In this document: positions 42,724-54,490 of the stretch, piece by piece
How positions within the stretch are numbered: position 1 is the first letter of the stretch
Layout: every line of letters begins with the position of its first letter
Origin: Trichoderma breve
Taxonomy: Eukaryota; Ascomycota; Sordariomycetes; Hypocreales; Hypocreaceae
DNA: 64,000 nucleotides
Direction of reading: 5' to 3'
NCBI RefSeq assembly: GCF_028502605.1
Contig: NC_079235.1
Location: forward strand, 558,001-622,000
Made by a program: the position numbers and the translations under genes
The notes under the pieces: model-generated
Told to the model about the DNA's origin: nothing
Databases searched by the model: none
Seen by the model: only the letters and a program-made list of their open reading frames with translations

Positions 42724-44373
42724 ATGAGGGCGCATCAGGCTCTCCGATTGGCTGGTCGACGACTACAGCGGCCGCTTCTGTCACCACCGAGACCGGCTTC
42801 AACGATCCTGCTCTCCTCTTCATTCTCATCTTCGTCGTCTTCATCATCACCGGCTTCAGCAGCAGCTTCATCCTCCGCAGCAGAAACACAAACATCCCGG
42901 CCAGCTGCTCCCGCCCCGTCAAATCCTGCCCTCAACTTCCCCTGCCTCGACGCAATCGAGTCCCGCTCCGCACGGCTCAGCGCCGATTCCAGCTCCGCTT
43001 CCCGGGCCGGCCTCTCATCTTCTTCTTCATCATCTTCATCTGCCGGCCCCGAGCCCTCGTACACTTCCGGCGACACCCTCAACTACCACTGTCGTGATCC
43101 CTTGCTGCTTGACTGGGGCGGCGTTCTGCCCTCCTTCAACATCGCCTATGAGTCGTGGGGTCGTCTCAACGCTGACAAGTCCAACGCCATCCTCCTGCAC
43201 ACCGGGCTTTCAGCTTCTTCTCACGCCCACTCGACGGATGCCAATCCCGCTCCCGGCTGGTGGGAGAAATTCATCGGCCCCGGAGCTCCCCTAGACACGG
43301 ACCGCTTCCACATCATCTGCACCAACGTCATCGGCGGCTGCTATGGCTCAACCGGCCCGGGCAGTGTCGATCCGGGCAACGGCGAGAACTACGCGACCCG
43401 GTTCCCCATCCTGACCATGCAAGACATGGTGCGCGCTCAGTTCCGCCTGCTGGACCACCTCGGCATCGACCGTCTCTACGCCAGCGTCGGCTCCAGCATG
43501 GGCGGCATGCAGTCCCTCGCCGCAGCAACTTTGTTCCCTGACCGTGTATCCCGTGTCGCTACCATCAGCGGCTGTGCCAGAAGCCATCCGTACAGCATCG
43601 CCATGCGCCACACGCAGCGCCAGGTGCTCATGATGGACCCCAACTGGAACCGCGGCTTCTACTACGGCCGCGTGCCCCCCCACGCCGGCATGAAGCTCGC
43701 CCGCGAGATCGCCACCGTCACGTACCGCTCCGGCCCGGAGTGGGAGCAGCGCTTCGGCCGTCGCAGGGCTGACCCCAGCAAACCCCCCGCCCTGTGCCCA
43801 GACTTCCTCATCGAGACGTACCTCGACCACGCCGGCGAGAAGTGGTGCCTGACGTACGATCCCAACAGCCTGCTCTACGTCAGCAAGGCCATGGACCTCT
43901 TCGACCTCGGTTACGAGAACCAAGTAGCTACCCAGGCCCGCCGCAGAGCTCGTGAGGACGCCCTTGCCACAGCATCTTATTCACCCTCAGAATCTGCTGC
44001 CGCCGACCCGCACTGCAGCCTGACGCTCCCCAACGAGCCGTACCAGGAGCAGCCCGATTCTTCGTCTTCTTCAGCAAGCGATGCCTCCGAGGCCCTCTCG
44101 TCACCGGCAAACCCCGCGTCCTCTCGTCCCCCCGACGACCTGATCCGTGGTCTGTCTCCCCTCCGCGACATCCCCACGCTCGTCATGGGCGTTGCCAGCG
44201 ACATCCTCTTCCCGGCATGGCAGCAGCGTGAGATTGCCGAATCTCTCCGCCTAGGCGGAAACCGAAACGTCACTCACGTAGAACTGAGCGAAGAGACGAG
44301 CTTATTCGGACACGACACGTTCTTGCTAGACTTGAAGAACGTAGGAGGGAACTTACGGTTGTTCCTCGACTAA
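42724..44373 (+). CDS. MetX-family acyltransferase, CysA/Cys2-like (serine or homoserine O-acyltransferase), mitochondrial
   Basis: Alpha/beta-hydrolase enzyme activating serine (CysA/Cys2 branch) or homoserine (Met2 branch) for sulfur assimilation. Intronless, 549 aa. Residues 1-28 are Arg-rich without acids ([18 protein letters not shown]), a good mitochondrial presequence, followed by a Ser-run low-complexity stretch to about 115. Catalytic nucleophile S258 in VGSSMGGMQ; late Asp in GVASDILFP and His in FGHDTFLLD. An inserted Ser/Glu/Pro-rich loop of about 80 residues (around 43940-44140) lies between the core and the catalytic Asp. The presequence and the GSSMGG form favour the fungal CysA-type serine enzyme; I recall A. 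nidulans CysA as similar in length. Met2-type remains possible. Confidence 0.82.
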   Translation: MRAHQALRLAGRRLQRPLLSPPRPASTILLSSSFSSSSSSSSPASAAASSSAAETQTSRPAAPAPSNPALNFPCLDAIESRSARLSADSSSASRAGLSSSSSSSSSAGPEPSYTSGDTLNYHCRDPLLLDWGGVLPSFNIAYESWGRLNADKSNAILLHTGLSASSHAHSTDANPAPGWWEKFIGPGAPLDTDRFHIICTNVIGGCYGSTGPGSVDPGNGENYATRFPILTMQDMVRAQFRLLDHLGIDRLYASVGSSMGGMQSLAAATLFPDRVSRVATISGCARSHPYSIAMRHTQRQVLMMDPNWNRGFYYGRVPPHAGMKLAREIATVTYRSGPEWEQRFGRRRADPSKPPALCPDFLIETYLDHAGEKWCLTYDPNSLLYVSKAMDLFDLGYENQVATQARRRAREDALATASYSPSESAAADPHCSLTLPNEPYQEQPDSSSSSASDASEALSSPANPASSRPPDDLIRGLSPLRDIPTLVMGVASDILFPAWQQREIAESLRLGGNRNVTHVELSEETSLFGHDTFLLDLKNVGGNLRLFLD

Positions 44374-44962
44374 AAAGGCGTAAAAGGAGCAGGGTGTATG
44401 ATAGAAACATGAAACAGCCATTTTTGTTAACCAATGTATATTTCTTTTTTTTTATTTTTTTGCCTCCTGAAACAAACAGTTAGTATGTTCGGGATATCTT
44501 GCGTATTTAGCACACATGACTTTGTTGGATACAATGTTTAGAAAAAAAATATTCCTTTTTTCAAAAATTCCCATGCATATACATGTCGTGCGCCAAAAAT
44601 CCTCCAGGCATACTAATACAAGTCTTTCTCAGAAGGGAAAAAAAGGGGGGGGGAGAATAATCACTCCTTCCCACAAGTAGACTGACAATCTCTGCGGCAA
44701 TCGACTTCAAATACTAGTCCAGCTGGCAATTATCTAATAAAAACTTCTGTACAGACAGATAGGAAAAACGAGTGACGTGAATGAAATATAAAGGTCAACG
44801 CTTGCAAAAAAGCATCACAAACAAATCCTACTCCATCATCCCATGTCAACACGGTCGTTAAGTACACCCAACCAATGATCAGCCACAAAACAAATAAAGA
44901 GAGAGAGAGAGCGAGAGTAAGAAAAGAAATGGGACAAAAGCAATGGAAAAGGAAAACTTTTT
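44374..44962. other. Intergenic 3' regions with homopolymer runs
   Basis: About 590 bp between convergent genes. Poly-T and poly-A/G tracts near 44448-44465, 44539-44550 and 44636-44655, and (GA)n near 44900-44915. No gene seen. Confidence 0.6.
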
Positions 44963-47474
44963 TCAGATAAATGTCGATCCTGATGGAGAATACAGGCTAT
45001 TTGGCGTCAATGGGCCCTTATCCCTGATAAGTGACGGCGGCAAGTTGATGGGTGAAGGCGTTGGTCGTGGAGGCGCCTTCTTTGCTTCAACGCGTATGAC
45101 GGGGCTCGGCTTGATGCTGGGGCTGGGCACATCGTTGACGGTGAATTCGTTCGCAAGAGGCGAACGCGGAGGAGCATCATAGGATATCTCAAACGACTTG
45201 GCGAAGTCTTCACTCGATGCCGAAATGGCCTTTTCAAGCGATGGGAACGTCGGACTGGGGATGCGTGGCGCTACATCCGACGTAGGGGTGGAAAGAGACC
45301 AGGTTGGCGAACTCGGTCGTTGGCCCTTGGGGGTTCGTGGCATTGGCACTGTAGCGCTTCTTGACTCTGAGCGGTCACGGCCAAAGCCTCCCCACTTGGA
45401 AAATGGTCGAGGGCTTCGCTCCTCAGATTGTCTCTCCGGGGAATCGCTAGGAGGGATCTGTGGGCGGGGAGGCTGTCGACCTCGGGGAAGGCCCTTCATG
45501 ACGGGAAACTCTCCTTCCATGGGCGTTCTGGCAGCAAAGGGGCTCAGTGGCACACGGTCCATGGGCGGCCGAGGTGCCTCGTATGTACGTACATAGGTGT
45601 CCTCATCTGCAGCAGCAGGCCCGTATGGACTTCGGGGGCTTTGTGTGGGCGTCTCCATGCGGGCCACGAGGCTGGAGAGTGTAGCATGCTGTAGCGGCTG
45701 TGGAGGGCCTCGAGAACGAGAACGAGAATCAGACGTCATTCGTGTGTTGAAGCCTTGTGGCGTAGATGGCGGGAATGAGTTCAACACCGAGGCCAGTGCG
45801 ACTGGAGCCTCAATATTCGCCTGAGATGGTCTCCGGATGATTTGTCGAGGGCTTTCGATGCCAGCCGAGACAGCAGAGGGCGATGGCAATGGCGCATTTG
45901 TCGATAGGGACTGCGAGTCCTCGTCAGGAATCGCCACTTTGAGCCGCTGGGGGCTATTTTGTTCGACTGATTCCTGGGCCTGATGGTGTATCTGATGTTG
46001 CTTCGGCGATGATCTCGGTGATGCCATGGGTGATGCCATAGGAGAGCCGATGGGCGATGCTATGGGCGATACCAAAGAGGCAGTTTCGCTTGGCTCAGTC
46101 AAGCCATCGCTAGCAACATCTTCGGCATCCTCCGCGCCCACAGCATCCTGAGTATCCATGGCTTCTTCAACATCTCCCTCGTCAGCTCTCGCAACTTCTC
46201 TAAATGGATGTGGCCCCTTCATTTGGATCGGGCTCTCCACCAGTTCCAAACCGAGTGTCCCAACAGCCACGGTAGGCTGCTTCGTCACCCCGTCGCCGAA
46301 ATCAAAATTGGAAAAGTTGCCTGTAAGTCCCTCTACGGGATGCTGTTGCTGCCGGTGTTTCTCGAGGTCGTCTGCTTCAATGGCCATTGTGAAGCTCCTC
46401 CTTCGTGGCGACAGGAACGTCAGCGTGTCTCGCTTCGCTTGAACATTTCTAACGACAGGCGACGCTCGTTTGTCTTCGCTCTTGCGTGATGTTGACGATG
46501 ACGGACTAGGCAGCATCGTGGGACCAGGGCCGTTGGCGAATCCTGGAGCGACAAATTGGTTTTGTTGCAACTCGTTTGTGCTCACTTCTACTTCTCCCTC
46601 CGTCTCTGCCTCCACCTCTGCCTCTATGTCGGTCTCTGCTCCAGTATCTCCGCCTGCAAAGGCCATCGGGGGCCACTGGTCCTCGGTTTCGACTGATTGA
46701 GGAGGAGATGGATATCCAGCATATCCAGAACCACGAATTCCAACATCGGGCCCAGGTTCACCAAAATCATCAAGTCCATCCAAGCCAGCCGAGGCTCTTT
46801 TGGCTGACTCCGGCTCCGGTTCTGGCTCAGCCTTCGAGTCAGGCTTACTCAACGGGCTCTTGCTCGTCACCGCTTGAACACCACCGCTGCTGGCACGATT
46901 GGAAGATTTTGATGTACTTCCAGATTTCTTGTTAAAATGAACGTCTAGAGGATTAACCCACTCCGACTGCCTAGAGCCAGCAGGCCGTGAAGGCATCCCC
47001 GGCCGGCCGCTGCCGTTCACCCCAAAAGGATCTGGTACGGCAAGGTTGGTCATGCTCGCGTTAGGTTTCATCCATGGCTTGAACCCAGCGCCGTCAATGC
47101 CATGGCGCAGGCTGCTCTCGCTGGGTTTTCGGGGCACTGATAGATCAACCATAGACGACGCCGCTGGCACGCCCTTGAAAGTGGCACGCCAGCCCAGATT
47201 TCGGGCATTCGAGGTAGAGGTGCCTGATCGCGAGGATGGGGGTTGCGGCTTAGGGAACTTGAAGCTGTCATCGCCGTTGCCGTTCCATCGTGGAGTCTGT
47301 TGTGGCTGCTGGGCCACTTGCTTCTTGTCGGACTGCTTGCTCCTGTGCCGAATAGTATTAGTCAGTTGCAAGGGAAGCCGGGTGGCTTAAGAATGGGTGG
47401 AAGCAAAGGTAATCATCATCTTACTGGGACTTCTTTTTGTCGCTGCCGAACCTGAGGCCAAAAAAGGACACCAT
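44963..47474 (-). CDS. Large disordered Ser/Pro-rich protein of unknown function
   Basis: Two exons on the minus strand, 47474..47425 and 47342..44963, give 809 aa. The short first exon codes MVSFFGLRFGSDKKKSQ, joined in phase to SKQSDKKQVAQQPQQTPRW. I do not recognise a catalytic domain. The protein is mostly low complexity: many SP/TP sites (possible proline-directed kinase targets), acidic segments (around 46580-46680 on the plus strand), a short tandem of PIGSPMASPMASPRSSP, and PxxP motifs. The conserved-looking N-terminus and the C-terminal part (EKAISASSEDFAKSFEISYD) may be the functional ends. Such proteins occur in many Pezizomycotina genomes as hypothetical conserved proteins (impression, not searched). 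Confidence 0.8.
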
Positions 47475-50400
47475 CTTGCAACGACTGGCTACCCGACTTG
47501 ATCAACACCGTCGGTGCCTCCCGATGAATAATCACCTGCTTGTTTTGCAGTCTCTGTGGTCTCCGTCTCCGCCCTGGCTACCCAAAGGTGCCATGAACAG
47601 ATGGAAAGGCTCCTCTCCACCCCAGCGGTATGTAGTGTATGGTCCGGGGTTCAACAGGAAGGGATAGAATAGAACGGTAAAGAATGGAGTAGCGTAGAGT
47701 AAACCGGCACAGTATAGTACAAGGGGTTCGTGGTTCGTATGCGGTATGTTCGTAGACACGCTCTATTGTGTTAAATTTTCGTCGTCGTGGATCTTGAGTT
47801 TGGGTGAGAAAATGCGAAAAGGAACGGACGTGTCGAGTGTGACACAGGCGACGGCAACAGTGAGAAACGAGGGATGTGCAAGCGCGCGACCAGCCGCAGA
47901 ATCAGCATACAAAAATAGAGACGGAAAAACGAAGTCTCAGAGGCCGTCGCCGGTCAATCAGAGATTTGATTGATGTCAAACAGAAGAGGGGAGGAGGCAG
48001 TTGAGTCCAGCCCAGGCGAACTGTCTGCTAATGCTACCAGACCCTAAGCGTGCGGTAGCACAAGCACCAAGGCTGCAAGGTACCAGCAGGTAAGGGTGGA
48101 GGTGGAGGTACAGGTACAGGTACAGACACAGGAACGAGCGCCGATTGAATGGATGGAGTGCGGCATCCGTCCACTTCAATGCGACCAGACAGACCTCTGG
48201 CCAGTGCCTGCAGTGTGTACGAGTACAGGTCCAGGTCCAGGTGCCAGCGGGCGCACGTACCAGTACCTTGGCTGCAGAGAAATGACTGGTCGAGATGGGC
48301 TTGGATGCTCTCCACGAGTCGAGCACGGGGAAGCGAGGATACGAATTGACTGACGTGCCGCCTAGCCCCGGGCCAGGGTTGAACGATGCTCGTACCTGTA
48401 CCTGAGCGACTACGCATTCTCACAGGTGATTCGCCCAGGTACAGATACTGGGAGGGCCCCCGGCTCTGGACCAGACGTTGGTGGATCGTGGCATCGCGCC
48501 TCGCAATTTGTTGGTGTTCACCAGAGCAGCAAAATGAAGCGGCGACATGCTGGCGCTATTGGCAGGCCAGGGGGTTCTGGGGCAGCTCCGCGCGCTAGAC
48601 AGCGCTATGCCATTTGCAACGATGGCGACAAGCAGGGAACGTTGAAAAGCGCATCCCTCGAGCCATTTTGTGGTGCAGCAAACAGAGGCGAGGATGGGAG
48701 AAAGGATGAAAGAAAAGAAGAACAAAGACATAAACAAACAAACAGTGGTCAGTGTCTGTGCAGAGCCGAACAGGGGTGGGTTGGGGAGTTTGCCCATCCT
48801 GCATGAGGTACAGTACATACATGTGGATGGATGCCTTGTAGCCGCTGATGATGGAACAGCGAATGGAAGCCCGAATGGATCAAATGTTGCCGGTTCGCAT
48901 AAATCGCCCGAGCGGGCAATTAAATCAACATGAACATCAATGGATTGGATGGCATTGTTCCCTCACTGCTGCTGCTTACATGTACATGCGCATGTCAGGT
49001 ACGAGCACCAAGAAAACAGCAAAGCCCTGGAGGCCCTCCAAACACCTAGCCAAAGAACGAGCTCCCTCACCTCACCGCTAGCGCCCACTAAAAAGAACGT
49101 TGTCCGCCGTCTTCTAGCGCCATGGGTCCCTTGCAGTGCCCCCTCCCGTGGTTGGCCAGTGCCCGCGTTGCCCCTGAAGCTAATGCACGTCTTTGGCGGC
49201 TCGACCGTTTTTGCACATGGCCTGCATGGGGGGATTTTTACTGGTAGAAAAAAGGTTTGGCATGCAAAACTTGGCGGAAAGGGCATGAGAACTAAAAAGG
49301 CATCTCCTCAAAGTCATCATGGGAAAAAGAGGGAGCTAAGAGGAGACTCATATCAGTGCTCCGTAGAAGATTAGGTACCGATAACGATAACGATAGGCAG
49401 CGAGCTTGCACGGCCAAATCCGACATGGAAGGGCTCCGTCGATTTCTCAACCAGGCAATGCTCCGGTTTAGGACTGCGCAAGTACCAATACTGTAGTATT
49501 TGATACATGAACGAGTACTCGTACCAGGTAGCAAGGTGGTACAGTTACATTGAACAAACGCGATCCAATTATTGAATTGATGGATCAACATGTGATTCTG
49601 CGTCTGGTCTGTACTCTGCACCGCTGCTCGCTTGGCGGCGACTCAAGGCCAGGTGAGACTCGGTTCAACTCAACCGCGAGGCCTTATTAGGTCATCTTAA
49701 TGTCCACCACCGTTCCGGTAGACGTTCATCTCACCGGGGGCCAGCCTGTGCTAGGTACGAATATGCCGTACGAGTACAGCACGGAGCACAAGCATCGGCC
49801 ATTGATCCTCTCGATGTATCTTGTACTCCGTCCACGCGTCAGCTTCGGCTAGGCGAGAGCCGGTTTTAGCATCGGCAGCAACTCGCTGCTTACAGTGGCA
49901 CTTTGTACTCGAGACTTGGCAGCTTATGCTCGGAGCTGAGTAGTCCACCTCATCAAGCAATTGTCCAAACCAGGTGAATATTGGTCAGATAGGCAGATAA
50001 CATGAAGGGCACGTGCAATCAATATTTCAGTGGCGAGAATACAGCGGTATGATTCCCCTTACGCTAAACAAAGCTGTGAAAAGGAAAATCGCATCAAAAG
50101 TACAAAATGCAGCCAAGACACTAATTCCCCGAAACGCCATCAAGATCCTATTGAATCTTGCCCATCTATCACAGCACCAGCATCTCCAAACCACATCGTC
50201 AAAACGTCCTTCTCATATCTCCACAGCATCGCAACAGTCGGATCATTCTCAAATTCACAGGGCCGACTGGCTCTTTCCTTTCCCTTTCCTCCTTGAGATC
50301 CTTGCCAGGATAATCAGACAACCAAGCATTCGCGGGTGTTGAAATGCCGATGCCATATGTACTTGCTTCCCAGCAGTAGCCCGCACGAAGCGAATCAGTA

Positions 50401-50595
50401 GGGCTTACATCGTGCCCAAGTTCCCATAAAACCATGACGCAGTAAAGGGTTTGCCTAGACGGTAATGTCTTGAATGCTGGCATCTCCCCCGTTTTCCCGT
50501 CGGGTGGTATTCTTGCACCAAGCATTGCGTCTCTGTCATCGATCCGCATGCAATGACTTCCATCGTATTCCCAGGCCGTGCAAGGAAATGTCGAT
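47475..50595. other. Long non-coding region, enriched in GTAC motifs
   Basis: About 3.1 kb. No convincing gene: open frames on both strands are short or low complexity. Between about 48080 and 49930 the tetranucleotide GTAC appears about 25 times by eye, often in tandem (GGTACAGGTACAGGTACAG near 48109, and AGGTCCAGGTCCAGG near 48226). GATAAC direct repeats lie at 49380-49396. Both flanking genes read away on the minus strand on the left and toward it on the right, so this is upstream sequence of the disordered-protein gene plus 3' sequence of Isy1. Confidence 0.5.
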
Positions 50596-51382
50596 TTAAA
50601 GCTGGTCAAGAAGCTTCCGTCTTCTTCTCTCGAGAAGCTCCATCTGAACCTCCTCCATCGTTGGCAATGCCCACCCATGGCCATCCCCACTATCCCCAGG
50701 TAATGGTTCCCAGCCGTCGGGGACCCCCTGAGGCCCTGTCTTGACGAGATTCTCCGCCGCCTCCCTTTCTTTCTCTGCCTCGTATTGTAGCAGGGCGTCG
50801 TCCTCTTCGCCAGGAGCGTAGCCGTAGTACGCTGCGTCCACAATTTTCCTCAAGTCTTTGCTGGTTTCGAGTGGTTTGTCCTCTTGCTTCTTCGCTTGGG
50901 CCGCCTCAAAGAGCTCCTTGACGCCGGGCAGTTCTCGGGCTCGTCCGTAATACTTGTATCCCTTCCCTCCGCCCGGTATTTCTCTGCCTTGCTCGTCGTA
51001 CATCTTCCCGCCTCCTCTCATGTAATTCGGCCCGCCTAAATTCCGTATCTGTACCTCCCACATGTGCTTCTCCCGCATCAGCTTGTTGATTTCATCGTTG
51101 ATGTCGCGGATCTGGTAGTCGCTGAGCACGGGGTCCTGGATCCTCGAGACCTTGCGCGAAATCTCCTTGAGCACTTGGCCACGCCATCTCTCGCACGATG
51201 GGATTGAGTCGACTTCGGTGATGACCTTGGGGCGGCGAGTTCGTCCGGCGTCGATGATGCCCAGGTCTGCTGCTTGCGCTTCGCGGAAGCGGAAGAGCAT
51301 AGACTGGGCCTTTTCCGAGTTTCGAGCCTATATAAAATAGATGAGCAAATTTTCGCCATAACTAAGGACAGATTCTTACCAT
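50596..51382 (-). CDS. ISY1: Pre-mRNA splicing factor Isy1
   Basis: Component of the Prp19 (NineTeen) complex of the spliceosome. The ATG codon forms a three-base first exon (51382..51380) followed by an intron with donor GTAAGA; exon 2 is 51327..50596. Protein 244 aa: MARNSEKAQSMLFRFREAQA, then RRPKVITEVDSIPSCERWRG, VSRIQDPVLSDYQIRDIND, LMREKHMWEVQIRNLGGPNY and ALPTMEEVQMELLERRR. All are strong family signatures. The single-codon first exon explains why the frame otherwise appears to begin inside the protein at MLFRF. Confidence 0.94.
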
Positions 51383-52463
51383 TTTGACGGTGGGAACACG
51401 AGGGCCAAGTTGCTGTGAAAGTTGACGATCGCTCAGCTGGCAGAAGCTCACTTTGGAACTTTGCCTAAGCCAATGTGCAGCCTTGCGCAGGCCGCTGTGG
51501 CTGAGGCACCAGCCACCAGCAGTATTAGCCACCCGACACTTTTGAGAGTCCCCAGCCTTGCGACCCGGCAAATATCCTACCCTGCAATATCCAAGTTTCC
51601 ATTATTTTTCAGTGAAATTTTCAAATAATGACCATTGGGGAAACTAAATTCGGCTAGATTCTCTATTGCTATTATCATCATCATTTTCTTTCAGCTGCGC
51701 AGCTGCTCTATACTCATACGATCATCTCTGAATCAACCTTACTCAGTATGTAGTGAGATGTCCTAACAGTCGTCATCGCAATCCTAACATTGGTAAAATA
51801 TTGAAAGCAAACCTCAACTCGTGTCAAACAACATAACAGTACAGCTTGCTTCAATTGTTCGAAACTAGTCATAATTATCCACCAATAGGATGCTATTTTG
51901 TTCCGGTTGTCAAGGCTCACCGAGTTCAGGTGAACACCTAATTGCTCACGCAAAGCCCCAATGATAGATGAAGCATTTCCGCGGCATTTCCGCTGTTGCT
52001 CGCGAAGTAGCTTGTAGGAGAAAAAGAACATCTCCGCGACACCCAGCAAAAGCCAGCTTTACGCTAGACTATTGAAACGAGCTGCCAGAAGGAATCTGCC
52101 GGAGCTCAGATTTAGATCAGCCGTGCCGGCCATGGCCCCACTACGGAGCTGGGTTGCTTTTGATATGACCATTCAAGCTTGAGTGCTCAATCAGGCAGTA
52201 AGACAGTTGATAAGTATTCAAAGCAATGTTATTTACGAAGAAAACAGAGACAGATAGTAAAGTAGGCACATTGAAATGATTATAAGACGGTGCCTTTCTT
52301 CTCACTTTCGACAATGTTTATTCATCACAACAATCGCAGCCATAGAAAGGACAGACACAACAGCTTAAATCGCCCTGATCCCTCCTACTTCAATATTCTA
52401 TTCCCTGACTCAATCAACAACTCAAACACCTAATAATTTGCCACACCTTAAACTATTTTGACA
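51383..52463. other. Divergent intergenic region between Isy1 and flavin reductase-like gene
   Basis: About 1.1 kb. A 111-codon open frame on the minus strand (51714..52049) has no recognisable family and I do not call it. The right end is a pyrimidine/CAA-rich leader. No RNA gene seen. Confidence 0.5.
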
Positions 52464-53207
52464 ATGTCACACTCCATCATCTCCCCGGCTATCCTCTATT
52501 GGGGCACTCCCGTTGTCCTCGTCTCGTCCGAGAACGAAGATGGGTCTGAAAACATCTGTGCCATCTCTTCTGCTTTTTGGCTGGGACATCGGTGCATCCT
52601 TGGCTTTGCAGCCCAAAGCAAGACACCAGTGAACATTCTTCGAACTGGTCAATGTGTTGTCAATCTTCCCGACGACAGCATGGCTCGCCATGTCAACCTG
52701 CTAGCCGATACAACTGGCACCGAGAATGTCTCTGACTCGAAGAAGGACAGAGGATACCGCTATGTCAAGGACAAATGGACCTGCGCGGATCTTACGCCTC
52801 AGATATCCGATCTTGTTCGCCCGCGTCGAATTTTGGAATGTCCTGTTCAGATGGAATGCGAATTAGCCGAAGCCCATCAAGTTATGAAGGACTATCCCGA
52901 TCTCAAGGGCGTCATCGTCTGCATTGAGCTCAAGATTCTTCGAACCCATGTTGTGGATTCGATTCGTATGCCGGGATATCCCAACCGTATCGATCCCGAC
53001 AAGTGGCGGCCCATGATTATGTCTTTCCAGGAATTGTATGGCCTGGGAGGAGGAAAGCTGGCCAAGAGCACTTTGGGCAAGGTTCAGGAAGAAAAGTATC
53101 GTGGACTTACACGAAGTGGCGTTGTTAAATTGCCTGGAGATGACGACAAGGAAGAAGTCGAGGCGGCTTATATGAAGGCACATGGGGGCCTTGAAGATGG
53201 AAACTAG
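52464..53207 (+). CDS. Flavin reductase-like (FMN-binding split-barrel) protein
   Basis: Probable flavoprotein of the DIM6/NTAB flavin reductase-like family; the reaction is unknown. Intronless, 247 aa from the ATG at 52464 (the frame opens two codons earlier at a TTG). The split-barrel core shows as AILYWGTPVVLVSSENEDGS, NICAISSAFWLGHRCILGF, KTPVNILRTGQCVVNLPDD and VNLLADTTG; these match the substrate/flavin pocket of the family in bacterial and fungal members. C-terminal 60 residues are charged (EEKYRGLTRSGVVKLPGDDDKEE). Confidence 0.84.
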   Translation: MSHSIISPAILYWGTPVVLVSSENEDGSENICAISSAFWLGHRCILGFAAQSKTPVNILRTGQCVVNLPDDSMARHVNLLADTTGTENVSDSKKDRGYRYVKDKWTCADLTPQISDLVRPRRILECPVQMECELAEAHQVMKDYPDLKGVIVCIELKILRTHVVDSIRMPGYPNRIDPDKWRPMIMSFQELYGLGGGKLAKSTLGKVQEEKYRGLTRSGVVKLPGDDDKEEVEAAYMKAHGGLEDGN

Positions 53208-53557
53208 ATACTATAAGACTGACCGATCGCTTTTCTCGTTTTAGAACGTACACGCAGTATAGAGTTAGACAGGATATTTCTTACAATTGAGCTTTTATCT
53301 ATATGAATTGACCAGTTTGCGGCATCCGTTGTCACAACAAGCATCATAATATACTATAGCCTCGGTAGTGAATATGTCAGTAACAAAGCATGTAGCCTTT
53401 TGGACGTATCGAACAGGAAATACCAAAGCTATACACCCATCTCAGAAATAATAAACCATTCAGTCAGGAGCAGCATATTTAAACTATGAGAAAACAATAA
53501 CATATATAGCTTGTAATATATATAGCTTGTAACATTTCAACCTATAGACTATTCTAA
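53208..53557. other. Intergenic region between convergent genes
   Basis: About 350 bp, AT-rich, with a short direct repeat ATATATAGCTTGTAA at about 53502 and 53517. 3' untranslated sequence; no gene. Confidence 0.6.
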
Positions 53558-54490
53558 TTAGTTACGAATCTGACCCAGAAGATCGGGATCCTCATATGCT
53601 ACTTTGCCCTCGCTAACATCGGGATAAATATCGTAACGCCTCTGTGTCTCCAAAGGTATGTTTCTTCGTGTCTCCGTAATTCTCTCTTCGTTCAGTTCAG
53701 CCTCAATGATAGCCTCCCCTTCTTCAGTCTCCGCCAAGACACCAGCCATTGGGTCGAGAATCATACTGTGGCCCCAGGCATGATAGGGACCATCTAGGTT
53801 ACGTGCAGGGCTGCACATTCCCACGTAAATTTGGTTGTCAACGGCTCGTGCCTGGGCTAATAGCTTCCAGTGAAGGGCGCCTGTGATGAGGTTGAACGCG
53901 CCAGGGTAGATTAGAGCAAATGCTCCTTTGCGAGCTGCAATAGTTGCAAGCTCAGGGAACCGAATATCGTAGCAAATACCAATAGCGACTTTTCCATATT
54001 CGGGAAAGTCGACGAGGGTGACCTTGTTGCCTGGGCTGAGAACGTCAGATTCCCGGAAAGTAATTTTGCCAGGAATGTTAACATCAAATAGGTGCATCTT
54101 GCGATGAATCGACAACAGGGCGCCATCGGGTCCGAAGATGAGACAAGTATTGTAATGCTTCTTTGTAGAAGGGTTGAGCTCAGGAATCGAGCCTCCAATA
54201 AGGTATACCTTATTCTCTGCTGCCATTGCCGATAAAGCATAATAGGAAGGGGCTTGCTCCCTCACTGGAGGCAAAGGCAGCAGGGTCTCTGCGTATTTGG
54301 GAAAGAAATCGGTTCCATAAGGTGAGTTGAAGCACTCTGGGAGAACGACAATCTTGGATCCCCCCGAGGCGGCCTTTGCTACTTGAGAAGCAGCATGCTT
54401 CAGATTTGCAGCCTTGTCAAGGCCCGAAGACAGCTGCACAATGGCAATCTTGACGGGTTTCTTCAGAATGCTGCGAGCGATGGACGCCAT
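53558..54490 (-). CDS. NIT3: Omega-amidase of the nitrilase superfamily (Nit2/Nit3)
   Basis: Hydrolyses alpha-ketoglutaramate and alpha-ketosuccinamate to the keto acid and ammonia, clearing glutamine transaminase products. Intronless, 310 aa, the usual length. Catalytic triad is intact: E52 (LPECFNSPY), K131 (HRKMHLFD) and C173 (GICYDIRFPE). The segment after the Lys, FDVNIPGKITFRESDVLSPG, is diagnostic of the omega-amidase branch. A slightly extended N-terminus (MASIARSILKKPVK) could target mitochondria weakly. Divergent from the small cupin gene. Confidence 0.95.
   Translation of the reverse strand: MASIARSILKKPVKIAIVQLSSGLDKAANLKHAASQVAKAASGGSKIVVLPECFNSPYGTDFFPKYAETLLPLPPVREQAPSYYALSAMAAENKVYLIGGSIPELNPSTKKHYNTCLIFGPDGALLSIHRKMHLFDVNIPGKITFRESDVLSPGNKVTLVDFPEYGKVAIGICYDIRFPELATIAARKGAFALIYPGAFNLITGALHWKLLAQARAVDNQIYVGMCSPARNLDGPYHAWGHSMILDPMAGVLAETEEGEAIIEAELNEERITETRRNIPLETQRRYDIYPDVSEGKVAYEDPDLLGQIRN

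Noticed and set aside
48034..49374. Several 100-145 codon frames on both strands in the GTAC-rich region
   Set aside because: Low-complexity translations of repeats, mutually overlapping on both strands, no domain.
49640..49685. GGTTCAACTC-like element resembling a tRNA B box
   Set aside because: No matching A box, acceptor stem or anticodon arm could be folded around it by eye.
50199..50595. Open minus-strand frame running on past the Isy1 stop
   Set aside because: It is in a different frame from Isy1 and has no recognisable domain; most likely 3' untranslated sequence.
51714..52049. Minus-strand 111-codon frame between Isy1 and the flavin reductase-like gene
   Set aside because: Complete ATG-to-stop frame, but no recognisable domain, no introns, and AT-rich sequence where chance frames of this size occur. 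Expression data would be needed.
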